59,738 nucleotides of DNA from Pseudomonadota bacterium (GCA_963205255.1 CAUJIK010000038.1:1-59738); one strand, 5' to 3'. Counted from the stretch's first letter, positions 43,162 through 58,866 are shown. The notes: generated by a model not told the origin, from the sequence alone. Translations and numbers: made by a program.

Positions 43162-45393
43162 CTATCGTGGCTTTCTCGCCTGTCGCCGATCGCGGACATG
43201 TTGGGTACGAAAGGGACGCGTGGGCGCAGTGGACTTGCTGCCGCAGGCAACCTTCGGCTCCGCCATGCGACGACCTTCATGCTGCTGCCCCGTGCCCAGC
43301 GGCTGGAACTTCGGCACCAGATGCTGCGGACCATTGCCGATCAGGTTGGTGCGCCCCATGCGCCGCAGCGCCTCGCGCAGCATCGGCCAGTTGTTGGGAT
43401 CGTGGTAGCGCAGGAAGGCCTTGTGCAGCCGCCGCTGGCGGTCTCCCTTGGGCACGACCACCTCCTCGCTGTTGCGCGTCACGCGGCGCAGCGGGTTCTT
43501 GCCGCTGTGGTACATGGCCGTGGCCGTGGACATGGGCGATGGCAGATAGGCCTGCACCTGGTCGGCACGGAAGCCGTTCTGCTTGAGCCAGACCGCAAGC
43601 TCGAGCATGTCCTCGTCGGTGGTGCCCGGGTGCGCCGCGATGAAATAGGGAATGAGGTACTGCTCCTTGCCCGCCTCCTTCGAGAAGCGGTCGAACAGCT
43701 CCTTGAAACGGTAGTAGCTGCCCATGCCGGGCTTCATCATCTTCGACAGCGGGCCTTCGCGCATGTGCTCGGGCGCGATCTTGAGGTAGCCGCCCACGTG
43801 GTGCTGCACCAGCTCCTTCACGTATTCCGGCGATTCCACCGCGAGGTCATAGCGCACACCGGAACTGATCAGCACCTTCTTGATGCCCGGCAGCGCGCGC
43901 GCCTTGCGATACAGCTCGATCAGCGGCGTGTGGTCGGTGTTGAGGTTCTCGCACACCTGCGGATACACGCAGCTGGGCAGACGGCACTTGGATTCGATTT
44001 CGCGGCTCTTGCAGGCGATGCGGTACATGTTGGCGGTCGGCCCGCCCAGATCCGATATCACGCCGGTGAAGCCGGGCACATTGTCGCGGATCTGCTCGAT
44101 CTCGCGCAGCACCGAACCTTCCGAGCGGTTCTGGATGATGCGGCCTTCGTGCTCGGTGATGGAGCAGAAGGTGCAACCGCCGAAGCAGCCGCGCTGGATG
44201 GAGATCGAGAAGCGGATCATCTTGTAGGCGGGAATCTCCGCATTGCCATAGGCCGGATGCGGCTGCCGCTGGTAGGGCAGCTCGTAGATCAGGTCCATCT
44301 CTTCGGTGGAGAGCGGAATCGGCGGCGGGTTCAGCCACACATCCACCGTGCCATGCCGCTGCACCAGAGCTTGCGCATTGTGGGGGTTGGCCTCGCGATG
44401 CAGGATGCGCGAGGCATGCGCATACAGCACCGGATCGGCGGCCACCTGCTCGTAGTCGGGCATGCGGATCACGCTGCGCGAGCGGTCGGCGCTCTTCACG
44501 CGGCGCATGAAGCGCACCACGGTTTCCTGGGGCGCGGTGGCCGGCATCGCGGCAGCGGGGGACGGCGCGCTGGAAGCGGCGGCAGGGGCAGGCGTTGCCG
44601 GCCTGCCGCCAACGGCCATCTGGCCCGCGGCAGGCTCCATCGCATAAGGATCGACGGGAGGATTCAGCGGCCCCGGCGCATCCAGATGCCGGGAATCTAT
44701 TTCGATGAAATCGCGCGCATGCGCACCACGCACGAAGGCGGTGCCGCGCAGGTCGCGCAGGTTTTCAATGCTCTCGCCGGCATCGAGGCGGTGCGCGATT
44801 TCCACGATCTGCCGCTCGGCATTGCCATAGACCAGCAGATCCGCCTTGGCGTCGAGCAGCACCGAACGGCGCACCTTGCCGGACCAGTAGTCGAAATGGG
44901 CGATGCGGCGCAATGACGCCTCGATGCCACCGACGACGATGGGTACGTCGCGATACGCCTCGCGCACCCGCTGCGCATAGACGATCAGCGCGCGATCCGG
45001 ACGCTGGCCCCCCGCAGCGCCCGGGGTATAGGCATCGTCGCTGCGGATGCGACGGTCGGAGGTGTAGCGGTTGACCATCGAATCCATGTTCCCGGCGGTG
45101 ACACCGAAGAACAGGCGGGGACGGCCGAGCGCGCGGAAAGGCTCCGCCGAATGCCAGTCCGGCTGGGAGATGATGCCGACCCGATAGCCCTGCGATTCCA
45201 GCAGCCGGCCGATGATGGCCATGCCGAAACTGGGCAGGTCCACATAGGCATCGCCGGTGACCAGGATGATGTCGCACTGGTCCCAGCCCAGCGCCTGCAT
45301 CTCCTGCTTCGACATGGGCAGGAAGGGCGCGGCCGGGCGCGGCGGCCGGGCGGGTTTCACGATGGGTTGTGGCAGGGTTTCAGCGGAGTTCAT
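43162..45393 (-). CDS. ygiQ: YgiQ family radical SAM protein
   Basis: A 743-residue radical SAM protein. The N-terminal domain has [31 protein letters not shown] (two family motifs), and the cluster motif is [12 protein letters not shown] (Cys triad near residue 402), followed by [28 protein letters not shown] and [23 protein letters not shown] low-complexity insert rich in Ala and Pro (about 255-290) interrupts the N-terminal part. The function of YgiQ is unknown. The single gene is divergent from the M2 peptidase gene. Confidence 0.93.
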   Translation of the reverse strand: MNSAETLPQPIVKPARPPRPAAPFLPMSKQEMQALGWDQCDIILVTGDAYVDLPSFGMAIIGRLLESQGYRVGIISQPDWHSAEPFRALGRPRLFFGVTAGNMDSMVNRYTSDRRIRSDDAYTPGAAGGQRPDRALIVYAQRVREAYRDVPIVVGGIEASLRRIAHFDYWSGKVRRSVLLDAKADLLVYGNAERQIVEIAHRLDAGESIENLRDLRGTAFVRGAHARDFIEIDSRHLDAPGPLNPPVDPYAMEPAAGQMAVGGRPATPAPAAASSAPSPAAAMPATAPQETVVRFMRRVKSADRSRSVIRMPDYEQVAADPVLYAHASRILHREANPHNAQALVQRHGTVDVWLNPPPIPLSTEEMDLIYELPYQRQPHPAYGNAEIPAYKMIRFSISIQRGCFGGCTFCSITEHEGRIIQNRSEGSVLREIEQIRDNVPGFTGVISDLGGPTANMYRIACKSREIESKCRLPSCVYPQVCENLNTDHTPLIELYRKARALPGIKKVLISSGVRYDLAVESPEYVKELVQHHVGGYLKIAPEHMREGPLSKMMKPGMGSYYRFKELFDRFSKEAGKEQYLIPYFIAAHPGTTDEDMLELAVWLKQNGFRADQVQAYLPSPMSTATAMYHSGKNPLRRVTRNSEEVVVPKGDRQRRLHKAFLRYHDPNNWPMLREALRRMGRTNLIGNGPQHLVPKFQPLGTGQQHEGRRMAEPKVACGSKSTAPTRPFRTQHVRDRRQARKPR

Positions 45394-45478
45394 GGACGCT
45401 CGAGGCTTTCGGCGTGGAGTGCGTAGAGGCTACATTCTACCCTCTGGACCTTGACCGGGTTCCTGCCGGAGAGCACCC

Positions 45479-47317
45479 ATGACCGGATTTTCCCTGCTGC
45501 ATCGCCTCACGCTCCCTTTTCTGGCTGCTTTGCTGGCGGCCGGGTGCGGCAAGGCCCCTTCCCCCTCGGCCACGCCCGCCGAGGCTGCCGCCTTCGTCGC
45601 CGGCCTCAATGCGGACATGCTGGAGCTGGGCAAGGAGCTCAATGCGGCAGGCTGGGTGCAGTCCACCTACATCACCCCCGACACCCAGCTGCTGACCGCG
45701 CGCGCCAACGAGCGCTACCTGGAGTATTTCAGCAAGGCGGTGAAGGAATCCCGGCGCTTCGACCTCACGCAGAAGGACGAAGCCACGGCGCGCACCATCG
45801 CGCTGCTGCGCCAGGGCGTCGCGGCGCCGGCGCCCGACGACCCTGCCAAGCGCTCGGAGCTGGCGCAGATCGCCGCCCGCCTGGAGGCCACCTATGGAGA
45901 GGGCAAGCACTGCGTGACGCGCGACGGCAAGGAAGAGTGCCGCAACATCGACGCGCTGTCGGACAGCATCGCGTCGAGCCGCGACTACGACGAGCTGCTC
46001 GAAGCCTGGGATGGATGGCACACCATCAGCCGGCCGATGCGCGCCGACTATGTGCGCTTCGTCGAACTCGCCAACGAGGGCGCGCGCGAGCTGGGCTACG
46101 CGGATCTGGGCGCGATGTGGCGTTCGGGCTACGACATGTCCACGGAGCAGTTCAGCGAGGAGGTCGAGCGGCTCTGGGGCCAGGTGAAGCCGCTGTATGA
46201 CGAAATGCACTGCTATGCGCGCACCCGGCTGGCGAGGAAATATGGCGAGGACAAGGTGCCCGCCGGCAAGCCGATTCCGGCGCATCTGTTCGGCAACCTG
46301 TGGGCGCAGCAGTGGAACAAGATCTATCCCGACATCCTGCAGCCCTATCCCGGCGCTAGCGGCGCCAGCGTCGATGCCGAGCTGGTGCGCCAGCAGTACG
46401 ACGCGGTGCGGATGACGAAACTCGCCGAATCGTTCTACACCTCACTGGGCATGCCGCAGCTGCCGGCTTCTTTCTGGGAACGCTCCATGCTGACGCGGCC
46501 GCGCGACCGCGAAGTGGTCTGCCATGCCAGCGCCTGGCAGATGGACGGCGCCGAGGATGTGCGCATCAAGCAGTGCATCGTGCCCAACGAGGAGGAGCTC
46601 GCGACCATCTACCACGAGCTGGGGCATGTCTATTACGACCTGGCCTACAAGGATCAGCCGTTCATGTTCCAGAACGGCGCGCATGATGGCTTCCACGAAG
46701 CCATCGGCGACACCGTGGTGCTGTCGATGACGCCGGCCTACCTGCAGCAGATCGGCCTCGCGCGGGCCGCGAAGCCCTCGCAGCAGGCACTGATCAACGA
46801 GCAGATGAAGATGGCCTCCGACAAGATCGCCTTCCTGCCGTTCGGCAAACTCATCGACCAGTGGCGCTGGCAGGTGTTCTCGGGGCAGGTGAAACCCGAG
46901 GACTACAACAAGGCCTGGTGGGTGCTGCGCGAGAAATACCAGGGCATGGCGGCGCCGAACGCGCGCAGCGAACAGGACTTCGACCCGGGCGCCAAGTACC
47001 ACATCCCCGGCAACACGCCCTACACACGCTATTTCCTGTCGTTCATCCTGCAGTTCCAGTTCCACCGCGCGCTGTGCGCGGCGGCGGGCTTCGAAGGGCC
47101 GCTGCACGAATGCTCGGTGGCCGGCAACGGCGAGGCAGGCAAGCGCTTCTGGGCCATGCTGCAGACCGGCGCCAGCCGGCCGTGGCCCGAAACGCTGGAA
47201 AAGCTCACCGGCACGCGGCAGATGGATGCCAGCGCCATCATCGACTACTTTCAGCCGCTGATGGGCTGGCTCAAGGAGCAGAACGCGGGGCAGCAGTGCG
47301 GATGGGACGCGGCGTAG
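45479..47317 (+). CDS. M2-family dipeptidyl carboxypeptidase (ACE-like), lipoprotein
   Basis: A 612-residue bacterial homologue of angiotensin-converting enzyme. The N-terminus is a lipoprotein signal ending LLAAGCGK (Cys about 23), so it is probably anchored on the periplasmic or outer-membrane face. The zinc site is [13 protein letters not shown] (His379, Glu380, His383), with a distal Glu in [10 protein letters not shown]. The substrate-binding pair near the C-terminus appears in [19 protein letters not shown]. It releases dipeptides from C-termini. The ATG has GGAG eight bases upstream. Confidence 0.94.
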   Translation: MTGFSLLHRLTLPFLAALLAAGCGKAPSPSATPAEAAAFVAGLNADMLELGKELNAAGWVQSTYITPDTQLLTARANERYLEYFSKAVKESRRFDLTQKDEATARTIALLRQGVAAPAPDDPAKRSELAQIAARLEATYGEGKHCVTRDGKEECRNIDALSDSIASSRDYDELLEAWDGWHTISRPMRADYVRFVELANEGARELGYADLGAMWRSGYDMSTEQFSEEVERLWGQVKPLYDEMHCYARTRLARKYGEDKVPAGKPIPAHLFGNLWAQQWNKIYPDILQPYPGASGASVDAELVRQQYDAVRMTKLAESFYTSLGMPQLPASFWERSMLTRPRDREVVCHASAWQMDGAEDVRIKQCIVPNEEELATIYHELGHVYYDLAYKDQPFMFQNGAHDGFHEAIGDTVVLSMTPAYLQQIGLARAAKPSQQALINEQMKMASDKIAFLPFGKLIDQWRWQVFSGQVKPEDYNKAWWVLREKYQGMAAPNARSEQDFDPGAKYHIPGNTPYTRYFLSFILQFQFHRALCAAAGFEGPLHECSVAGNGEAGKRFWAMLQTGASRPWPETLEKLTGTRQMDASAIIDYFQPLMGWLKEQNAGQQCGWDAA

Positions 47318-47329
47318 ACGAACCCCGGT

Positions 47330-48202
47330 TCAGCCCGCGCGGGCCCGCTGCCCGCGCGTGGCCAGCCAGGAGCCGAGCAGGATCAGCGCGAACGCGACCA
47401 GGCCGCTGAACCCCAGGGTCTCGTTCAACACCAGCACGCCCAGCAGCGCCGCCACCGCCGGATTGACATAGGTGATGACGCTGGCGCGCGCCGCCCCCGC
47501 CTCGCGGATCAGGAAGAACATCAGCAGCATCGCGATCGCGGAACAGGCTATGCCCAGCGTCGCGACGGACGCGATCGCGGTGGCGCTCGGCAGATGGCGC
47601 GGGAAACCGGCAATCGCCGCTGGCAGCAGGATCAGCGCCGCCACGCTCAGACTCGCGGCGATGGGGCCGACGGGGTCCAGGTGACTCAGATTGCGCTGCA
47701 CGATCAGCGCGCCGATCGCATAGCCCAGGGTCGCCAGGATCATGCAGCCGACGCCGATCCAGCCCAGCACACCCTGCACCGAGCCAAAGCCCAGCAGTGT
47801 CGCAACGCCGACGAATCCGCAGATCAGGCCCAGCAGCCGCACCGGCCCCAGGCGTTCGTGCAGACCGAAGAAGCGCGAGATCAGCGCGACGCTGAGCGGC
47901 ACCATCGCGATGAGCATTCCGGTGACGGAGGAGCTGACCCACTGCTCGCCGACGGTTATGGCCGAAAAAGGGATCACGAACTCGATCACGGCGAACGCGA
48001 CGATGGGCTTCCAGTAAGGCAGCGCGGCGGTCAATGCGCCGCGGCGCAAGGCAACCGGCAGCAGGACGAGCGCAGCCAGCGCTATCCGCGCCCAGGCGAT
48101 GAACAGCGGTTCGAGTTCGGTGATAGCGAGCTTGATCAGCAGGTACGGAATGCCCCAGATGAGGCCGAGCGCGGCGAACGCCAGCCAGGAGCGGGCGTGC
48201 AT
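47330..48202 (-). CDS. EamA/DMT-superfamily transporter
   Basis: A 290-residue inner-membrane protein with about ten helices in two EamA repeats: GLIWGIPYLLIKLAITELEPLFIAWARIALAALVLLP begins the first (several helices), and GWIGVGCMILATLGYAIGALIVQR the second. The substrate is not predictable for this family; metabolite or amino-acid export is usual. The ATG has GGAG eight bases upstream. It is divergent from the UvrA gene, and the LexA box lies 38 bp upstream of its start, so damage-dependent regulation of both is conceivable. Confidence 0.88.
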   Translation of the reverse strand: MHARSWLAFAALGLIWGIPYLLIKLAITELEPLFIAWARIALAALVLLPVALRRGALTAALPYWKPIVAFAVIEFVIPFSAITVGEQWVSSSVTGMLIAMVPLSVALISRFFGLHERLGPVRLLGLICGFVGVATLLGFGSVQGVLGWIGVGCMILATLGYAIGALIVQRNLSHLDPVGPIAASLSVAALILLPAAIAGFPRHLPSATAIASVATLGIACSAIAMLLMFFLIREAGAARASVITYVNPAVAALLGVLVLNETLGFSGLVAFALILLGSWLATRGQRARAG

Positions 48203-48239
48203 GAACTACTCCGGAAAGGTGGGCGGATGACGGGATTAA

Positions 48240-48255
48240 CTGTATGAATATACAG
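48240..48255. promoter_or_regulatory. LexA (SOS) box upstream of uvrA-like gene
   Basis: CTGT, eight A/T-rich bases (ATGAATAT) and ACAG, flanked by A and T, are a perfect match to the enterobacterial SOS box. It ends 9 bases before the -10 region and so covers the -35 of the UvrA promoter, the classic repression position. Confidence 0.9.
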
Positions 48256-48264
48256 TATTCCTGC

Positions 48265-48272
48265 TATAGAAT
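48265..48272 (+). promoter_or_regulatory. -10 region of the double UvrA gene
   Basis: TATAGAAT contains TAGAAT exactly 6 bases before the ATG at 48279 (TATAGA is 8 bases before). The -35 is weak and overlaps the LexA box. The transcript would be leaderless or nearly so. Confidence 0.5.
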
Positions 48273-48278
48273 CCACAT

Positions 48279-53739
<5,461 letters not shown>

Positions 53740-53750
<11 letters not shown>

Positions 53751-54039
53751 TATCCAGTGCTGGAAATGCGGCGCTTCGCTGGCACACCTCGCATTGCCCT
53801 TCGGCAGGCTGGAGTGCTGCAAGGCCTGCGGGGCGGAACTTCATGTGTGCAGACTGTGCGCCGAATACGATCCGCGCGTGACCCAGCAATGCCGTGAACC
53901 CACGGTGGAAGAAGTGCGCAACAAGGAACGCGCCAATTTCTGCGACCACTATCGTCCGGTGGCCGGCGCCTGGAAACCCGCGACGCAGGATGCGGTGGCG
54001 GCCGCGCGTGCAGAGCTGGAGAAGCTGTTCGGAAAGTAG
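53740..54039 (+). CDS. Small Cys-rich zinc-ribbon-like protein coupled to uvrA
   Basis: I do not recognise a named family. The 99-residue product has four knuckle-like groups: CWKCG (7-11), CCKACG (27-32), HVCRLC (about 36-41) and later Cys51 and Cys in FCDHY, so it should bind one or two zinc ions. A charged C-terminal helix follows. The ATG overlaps the UvrA stop by 11 bases, so it is translated with the double UvrA and falls under the same LexA control. A role in lesion handling or as a UvrA partner is inference from coupling alone. Confidence 0.75.
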
Positions 54040-54048
54040 CGCGGCGGC

Positions 54049-55788
54049 TCAGGTGCCGCCCAGCCGGTTGAGCAGCTTCGCAAATCGTCCGGCCTTCTTC
54101 TTGCCGCTCGCAACCGGCGTGCGGATCGCCGAGTCGTTGATGATCTCGCGGCTCTCGTCCAGAGTCAGCGTGCTGGCGCCGAGGATTTCCAGCGTCTGTT
54201 CCAGCGGGGTTGCCGCGCCCGGCGTCACGCGGCCGCCGTTGGTGCGCACCACCACGCGCTTGCCCGTGGGCTTGCCGGCGGCCCGTGCAGCAGACTTCGC
54301 GGCCGGCTTCGCCGTGGCAGGTTTCGCAGCCGCATTCAGGACCGGCACCTCCGCGGGCCCATCACCCAGATCGCGCTTCGCCGGCGGTGGGCGATCATCC
54401 TCGAGTAATTCGAAGCCCGCCAGATTCTCCTGCTGCAGCTCCGAGCCATCCCGCAGCTTGCGCGCAGGCGGTGGCGCCGCCTCACCTTCGACGCCAGCGG
54501 GCCCGTGGCCACGGGCGCGATCACGTTCCTTCTCAGCGACGGGGACCACGGCCACAGTGGGATAGTCCGAGCGGACATAGTGCGCGACCTGTGTGGCCGC
54601 ATTCGGATCAGTGAAGAAACCCAGCCGCAGACCGTACCACTTGCGGCCCTGGCGATTGCCCTCGACGTTGTAGAGCGTGTAGGCATCAAAGATCGCCAGG
54701 TGCGGATGTTCGGTGATGCTGATCGGCGTCACCGACCACAGCAGCTGCACCGCGAAGCAGGGCGGCGCATTGCGCTCGATGTCGAAACGGATGTCACGCA
54801 GCGTCTGCGTGTCCTCGGGCGTGACGATGCGCACCTGATCCTGCTCGTCGACCGGCGGCGAAAGTTTCGCCGCGGATCGCGCAGCAACCGGCGCCGCAGG
54901 CTTCGCCGGGACGCGAGGCTTCGGTGCGGCAGAAAGCATCGGCCCAGCAACAGGCTTCGGAGCGACAACAGGCGCCGAAGCAGCAGCCAGTGTCGGAGCA
55001 ACAGCAGGCGTCGGGGCAACGGCAGGCGGCGGAGCGACAACAGACTTCTCCGCCTCCGTGGGCTCCAGGATGCGCAATGTCTGCGATTCGGACAGCGTGG
55101 GAATGGACTCCGGCGCCGGCATCAATCTGGTCGGTGCATCATCATCGAGCTGCGCGATCACTTCACGCAGGTTGGACATGGCATCGAACATCGTCGTGGA
55201 TCCAGCAGGCGGCGCCGGCGATGCAGCCGGCGCAGGCGCGTCATCCACAAGCTCGAGCGGCGGCGCGGATGCGGGCGTAGCCGCCGCCACTGTGGGAGCG
55301 GGGATCTGCGCAGACGCAGACTTCGCATCAGCAGCGACCACGGGTGCAGGCGCAGGCGCGGCAGCAGATTCCTCCGCCGGTGCCGATGCCGATGCAGGTG
55401 CAGGTGCAGGTGCAGGTGCAGGTGCAGGTGCAGGTGCAGGCGGTGCCGAAGCCGCGGCGGCCGCCGGCGCGGCAACCGCAACCCGGCCGCGACGCGGTGC
55501 GCCGCTGGTGGGCGCAGGCCCGGCCCAGGCTGCCGGATACACATCGCGTACGGCGCCGAGCAGGGTCTCCGCCTCGAACAGCGAGGCGAAATAACCCATG
55601 TGCAGGCGAAAGCGCTCCCGCCCCTCCTCGCGCTGACGCGTGACGAAGAAGGTATAGCGCTTGAGCTCGGGATCGCTCGGATGCACCAGCGCCATCGGCG
55701 TGGTGGACGCGCAGAGGTTGATGACGAAAAGCGGCTGATCCGGGGCGGAGGGCGCAGTTGCCGTACGGTCGGCAGAACTCAGACTCAT
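54049..55788 (-). CDS. SPOR-like domain protein with long Pro/Ala linkers, under c-di-GMP riboswitch
   Basis: A 579-residue protein with two SPOR-like folds. One is near the N-terminus (LFVINLCASTTPMALV...RERFRLHMGYFASLFEAETLLGAV, about 19-85). The other is at about 330-410 (CFAVQLLWSVTPI...KWYGLRLGFFTDPNAATQVAHYV). They are separated by a low-complexity Ala/Pro region with an (AP)n run. The C-terminus is basic (SGKKKAGRFAKLLNRLGG). There is no signal peptide or membrane helix, so it is apparently cytoplasmic, unlike peptidoglycan-binding SPOR proteins. The function is unknown. The cyclic-di-GMP-I riboswitch in its leader ties its expression to c-di-GMP. GGAG lies ten bases before the ATG. 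Confidence 0.75.
   Translation of the reverse strand: MSLSSADRTATAPSAPDQPLFVINLCASTTPMALVHPSDPELKRYTFFVTRQREEGRERFRLHMGYFASLFEAETLLGAVRDVYPAAWAGPAPTSGAPRRGRVAVAAPAAAAASAPPAPAPAPAPAPAPAPASASAPAEESAAAPAPAPVVAADAKSASAQIPAPTVAAATPASAPPLELVDDAPAPAASPAPPAGSTTMFDAMSNLREVIAQLDDDAPTRLMPAPESIPTLSESQTLRILEPTEAEKSVVAPPPAVAPTPAVAPTLAAASAPVVAPKPVAGPMLSAAPKPRVPAKPAAPVAARSAAKLSPPVDEQDQVRIVTPEDTQTLRDIRFDIERNAPPCFAVQLLWSVTPISITEHPHLAIFDAYTLYNVEGNRQGRKWYGLRLGFFTDPNAATQVAHYVRSDYPTVAVVPVAEKERDRARGHGPAGVEGEAAPPPARKLRDGSELQQENLAGFELLEDDRPPPAKRDLGDGPAEVPVLNAAAKPATAKPAAKSAARAAGKPTGKRVVVRTNGGRVTPGAATPLEQTLEILGASTLTLDESREIINDSAIRTPVASGKKKAGRFAKLLNRLGGT
55393..55440. repeat. Hexanucleotide repeat (TGCAGG)x8
   Basis: Eight perfect tandem copies of TGCAGG lie inside the SPOR-like gene, encoding an Ala-Pro run on the minus strand. 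Six-base units keep the frame, so copy-number change would only lengthen or shorten the linker. Confidence 0.9.
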
Positions 55789-55817
55789 CTCGTGAAACTC
55801 CAGGGAAGCAACTGCTT

Positions 55818-55915
55818 GCCGGACGACCCCGCTATCCTGGGAAACCCGCGCTCGAGCTTCCTTTAGACCGGTGGCTTTGCGCCCCCGCCTTTCAGCGGGT
55901 TTACCTTTGTCACAG
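55818..55915 (-). ncRNA. Cyclic-di-GMP-I (GEMM) riboswitch
   Basis: On the minus strand the aptamer reads AAAGGTAAACC, a stem with GAAA tetraloop (CCCGCTGAAAGGCGGG), then GGCGCAAAGCC, ACCGG and TCTAAAGG, and further on AGGATAGCGGGGTCGTCC. These match in order the conserved core of V. cholerae Vc2 (GGCAAACC, GAAA loop, GACGCAAAGCC, CCGGCCTAAACC, AGGTAGCGGGGTTACC). It lies 30 bases upstream of the SPOR-like gene in the same direction. AAGCAGTTGCTT (55807-55818) overlaps the 3' edge and could form the switching hairpin. The edges are approximate. Confidence 0.93.
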
Positions 55916-55919
55916 GCAA

Positions 55920-55948
55920 AGTGTCGGCGGCTGGCGACTCAGCGTCAA
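55920..55948 (-). promoter_or_regulatory. Candidate promoter of the riboswitch-SPOR transcript
   Basis: On the minus strand TTGACG (55948-55943), 17 bases and GACACT (55925-55920) would start RNA at about 55913, the 5' edge of the GEMM aptamer. Confidence 0.5.
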
Positions 55949-56025
55949 GCCGGCAAAAGTGCATCGCGTCACAGCTTTGCGACGTAATCCGCATCCTGTG
56001 CGATTTGCCATGCGGCAATACGCAT

Positions 56026-58866
56026 TCAGGCCCTGACCACCTGCTCTGCAGGGTCCTCGTCGCCGGTGCGGCGCATCAGCAGCTCCGTCATCACCGCGGC
56101 CGTCAGGGGCCGTGCGAGATAGTAGCCCTGCGCGATGTCGCAGCCGCGTTCGCGCAGGAAGTCCAGCTGCTCCAGGGTCTCGACGCCCTCGGCGACGACT
56201 TTCTTTCCCACCGAGTGGGCCATCACGATGATGGTGTCCGCCAGCGCCCTCGCCCCGGCGTCATCACTGACCTTGTCGACGAAGGATTGATCGATCTTCA
56301 CGACACGCACCGGATAGCGGCGCAGGTTGTTGAGCGCCGTGTGGCCGGTGCCGAAGTCATCCAGTATCAGGCCCACGCCCATGTCGGCCAGCGCCTCGAC
56401 CGAGTCCTGCGCATCCGGATCACTGAGAGCAGTCTCGGTGAGCTCCAGTTCGAGGGTGCCCGCTGGAACCTGGTACCGATTCAGCAGCCGCTTCAGCGAC
56501 GCGCTGAACGCCGGGTTGCGCAACTGCTGCACCGAAACGTTGACCGCGACACGCGGGATCTCCAGTCCGTCGTTGCGCCAGCGCGCGATCTGCTGGCAAG
56601 CCGCATCCAGCACCCAGCCTCCAAGATCGACGATGAGGCCCGACTCTTCGGCGGCTGCGATGAACTCCACCGGCGCGCGCAGGCCGTCGCGAGGCGTCTG
56701 CCAGCGCAGCAGCGCCTCGACGCCCTGCAGGCTGCCATCGCGCACACAGTACTGCGGCTGGAACAGCAACGCGAATTCGCGCCGCTTGAATGCGCGGTGC
56801 AGACCGCTGTCGGCCGCGCTGGCACGTTGCGCCATCTTCGGCTCGTAGAACACCGCCGCCGCGCGGCCCTGGGCCTTGGCCTGGTACATGGCGAGGTCTG
56901 CGTTGCGCAACAGCTCATCCAGCGTCGTGCCGTCATCCGGGAACAGCGTGATGCCGACGCTGGCGCGCACCTGGTGATCCTTGCCGCCTATGTTCACCGG
57001 AATCTGCAGGGACTGGATGATGCGATCGGCCACGGCCGCGACCACGCCCGGCTCCACGACCTGGCGCAGTATCACGGTGAACTCGTCGCCGGCCAGGCGC
57101 GCCACCGTATCGCCATCCTTCACGCAGGAGCGCAGGCGCTGGGCGACGACGGCCAGCAGCTTGTCGCCAGCCTCGTGCCCCATGGAATCATTCACGCGCT
57201 TGAAGTGGTCCAGGTCCACATACAGCAGCGCGCCACGGGTCGCGCACTCGGCAAGACCCGACAGCTCCTGTTCGAGACGATCCTGGAACAGCAGGCGATT
57301 CGGCAACTGGGTGAGGGGATCGAAGTAGGCCTGACGATAGAGCTCTTCCGAACGCGCGCTGGTCGCCAGCGCGGCGGACAGCCGGCGCGCGCACTCGGTG
57401 CCGGAGTCCGCGACCTGGGCGCCCTGCCGCTGCGGCGGCTCCACGTAGCCCACCGCCAGGACAGCGGCGAGCTGCTCCTGCACCACGATGGGCCATATCC
57501 AGAAGAACTGCGCTCCCGCGTCACGCAGGGGCGCAAGGAAGTTGTGCCGCTCTTCCTCGCAACGTACTACAGTCAGCCCGGCGCGTGACTCCAGCAGCGT
57601 GCCTGCCATCTGCGCATCCAGCTCCACGCGACTGATCGGCAAGCCGCCCTCGACGCCAACGCAGAACAGTCGCCCGCGATCCGGCGTATTGCCATCGATC
57701 AGCAGCAATCCGGCCGTACGCGACTGCATCAGCTCACGCATGCGCTCGAGCACGCGGTCAAGCACATTCTCCACTTCGACGGCTCCGATCAGCAGCGTGT
57801 CGACGTCGGTCAACGCCCGCAGCATGGAGCGCTGGCGATTCACGCGTTCCGCGGTGCAGTTGAAAGTATCGACCAGCTGGCGCAGCTCCGGAAAGGAAGC
57901 GGGAGGTCTTGGCAGGCTGGCGGGAGAATCCGCCAGCTGCTGCAAGCCGCGCCGCAACTGGTGCAGCGCCGGAACGCTGGAGCGTGCAATCAATATCGCC
58001 GTCAGCAGCACCAGCAGCACCGTGGCAAGGATCACCGGCAGCAGGGTATGCAGCGCGGCCAGCACATGGCTGTGCCAGGACAGCGCGGCGGCGGCGATCA
58101 CGATGCCCAGCGGCCGCACCATGAGACTGGTGGACTGCGGCAAAGGCGCCATCACTCCCGACCAGGCGCTGCCATCGTTCTGCCAGGAGAGCTGCTGTTC
58201 ATTCGACAGCGCGGCCGGTGTGGCCACCAGCCGGGTGAAAAGCCCGTTGACGTGCTCAGCGCCCTCGATGGTGTCGAAGAACTCCGTTCCCTGCTCGTCG
58301 ATCACCAGCACTTGCAGCGACTTGTCGGTGCGCTCCAGTGGCCGCCACAACCACTCGGGAGCCAGTTCGGCGATCAGCACGCGGTTCTCCGATGCCTCGG
58401 ATACACGTCGCGCCAGATAGATCCGCGGTCCGGCAGGGCTGTTGCCTGCAACCGCGATGGAGTGGCCGCTCTCCAGCGCCAGTTGCTCCTTCGGCGTGAG
58501 CTGCACCTGACGCTGCATGGAATTGAAGTGTCCGCCCGAGCCGTAATCCAGCACGGCGCCCCAGCTGAAGGGGCCGGTCTGGGTCAGCTGGCGCCGCAGT
58601 CCCGAGCGCGGCACCAACCCGTCGCGCACGCTGTCGGCGGCAACGCGCAGCACGGCCTCCGCGGCATCGAGCTGGCTCGACAGGGCGCGGGCCATGCGGG
58701 TGGATGCGCCGACCAGATGCTGCGCGCGGTCCCGGGTCTGCTCGACGTAGCTGGCGCGCGCCACAACGGCTACGCCCAGCAAGAGCAACGCCGCTGCGCA
58801 AATGGAGCAGATAAGGGTCACGGAGCGACCCATCCCGCTGTTGATGGCGGAAAAACTGGCGCGCAT
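56026..58866 (-). CDS. Membrane-bound GGDEF-EAL cyclic-di-GMP enzyme with GAF domain
   Basis: A 946-residue sensor. TM1 is at about 13-37, a periplasmic sensor domain spans about 40-260, TM2 about 265-295, followed by a HAMP-like linker, a GAF-like domain (about 350-500), GGDEF (about 510-680) and EAL (about 690-940). The GGDEF site reads RLAGDEF, a variant (AGDEF) found in active cyclases. The EAL domain keeps GVEALLRW, NVSVQQL, ELTETALSD and DDFGTGHTAL, and VKIDQSFV and VAEGVET, so phosphodiesterase activity is likely. Both activities are possible. Its product could feed or drain the c-di-GMP seen by the riboswitch 100 bp downstream of its stop. Confidence 0.93.
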   Translation of the reverse strand: MRASFSAINSGMGRSVTLICSICAAALLLLGVAVVARASYVEQTRDRAQHLVGASTRMARALSSQLDAAEAVLRVAADSVRDGLVPRSGLRRQLTQTGPFSWGAVLDYGSGGHFNSMQRQVQLTPKEQLALESGHSIAVAGNSPAGPRIYLARRVSEASENRVLIAELAPEWLWRPLERTDKSLQVLVIDEQGTEFFDTIEGAEHVNGLFTRLVATPAALSNEQQLSWQNDGSAWSGVMAPLPQSTSLMVRPLGIVIAAAALSWHSHVLAALHTLLPVILATVLLVLLTAILIARSSVPALHQLRRGLQQLADSPASLPRPPASFPELRQLVDTFNCTAERVNRQRSMLRALTDVDTLLIGAVEVENVLDRVLERMRELMQSRTAGLLLIDGNTPDRGRLFCVGVEGGLPISRVELDAQMAGTLLESRAGLTVVRCEEERHNFLAPLRDAGAQFFWIWPIVVQEQLAAVLAVGYVEPPQRQGAQVADSGTECARRLSAALATSARSEELYRQAYFDPLTQLPNRLLFQDRLEQELSGLAECATRGALLYVDLDHFKRVNDSMGHEAGDKLLAVVAQRLRSCVKDGDTVARLAGDEFTVILRQVVEPGVVAAVADRIIQSLQIPVNIGGKDHQVRASVGITLFPDDGTTLDELLRNADLAMYQAKAQGRAAAVFYEPKMAQRASAADSGLHRAFKRREFALLFQPQYCVRDGSLQGVEALLRWQTPRDGLRAPVEFIAAAEESGLIVDLGGWVLDAACQQIARWRNDGLEIPRVAVNVSVQQLRNPAFSASLKRLLNRYQVPAGTLELELTETALSDPDAQDSVEALADMGVGLILDDFGTGHTALNNLRRYPVRVVKIDQSFVDKVSDDAGARALADTIIVMAHSVGKKVVAEGVETLEQLDFLRERGCDIAQGYYLARPLTAAVMTELLMRRTGDEDPAEQVVRA

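Noticed and set aside
43198..44916. 572-residue plus-strand ORF opposite ygiQ
   Set aside because: No start signal and no domain; antisense of a conserved radical SAM gene.
55393..55440. Tandem repeat considered as a CRISPR or iteron array
   Set aside because: Six-base units without spacers inside a coding frame.
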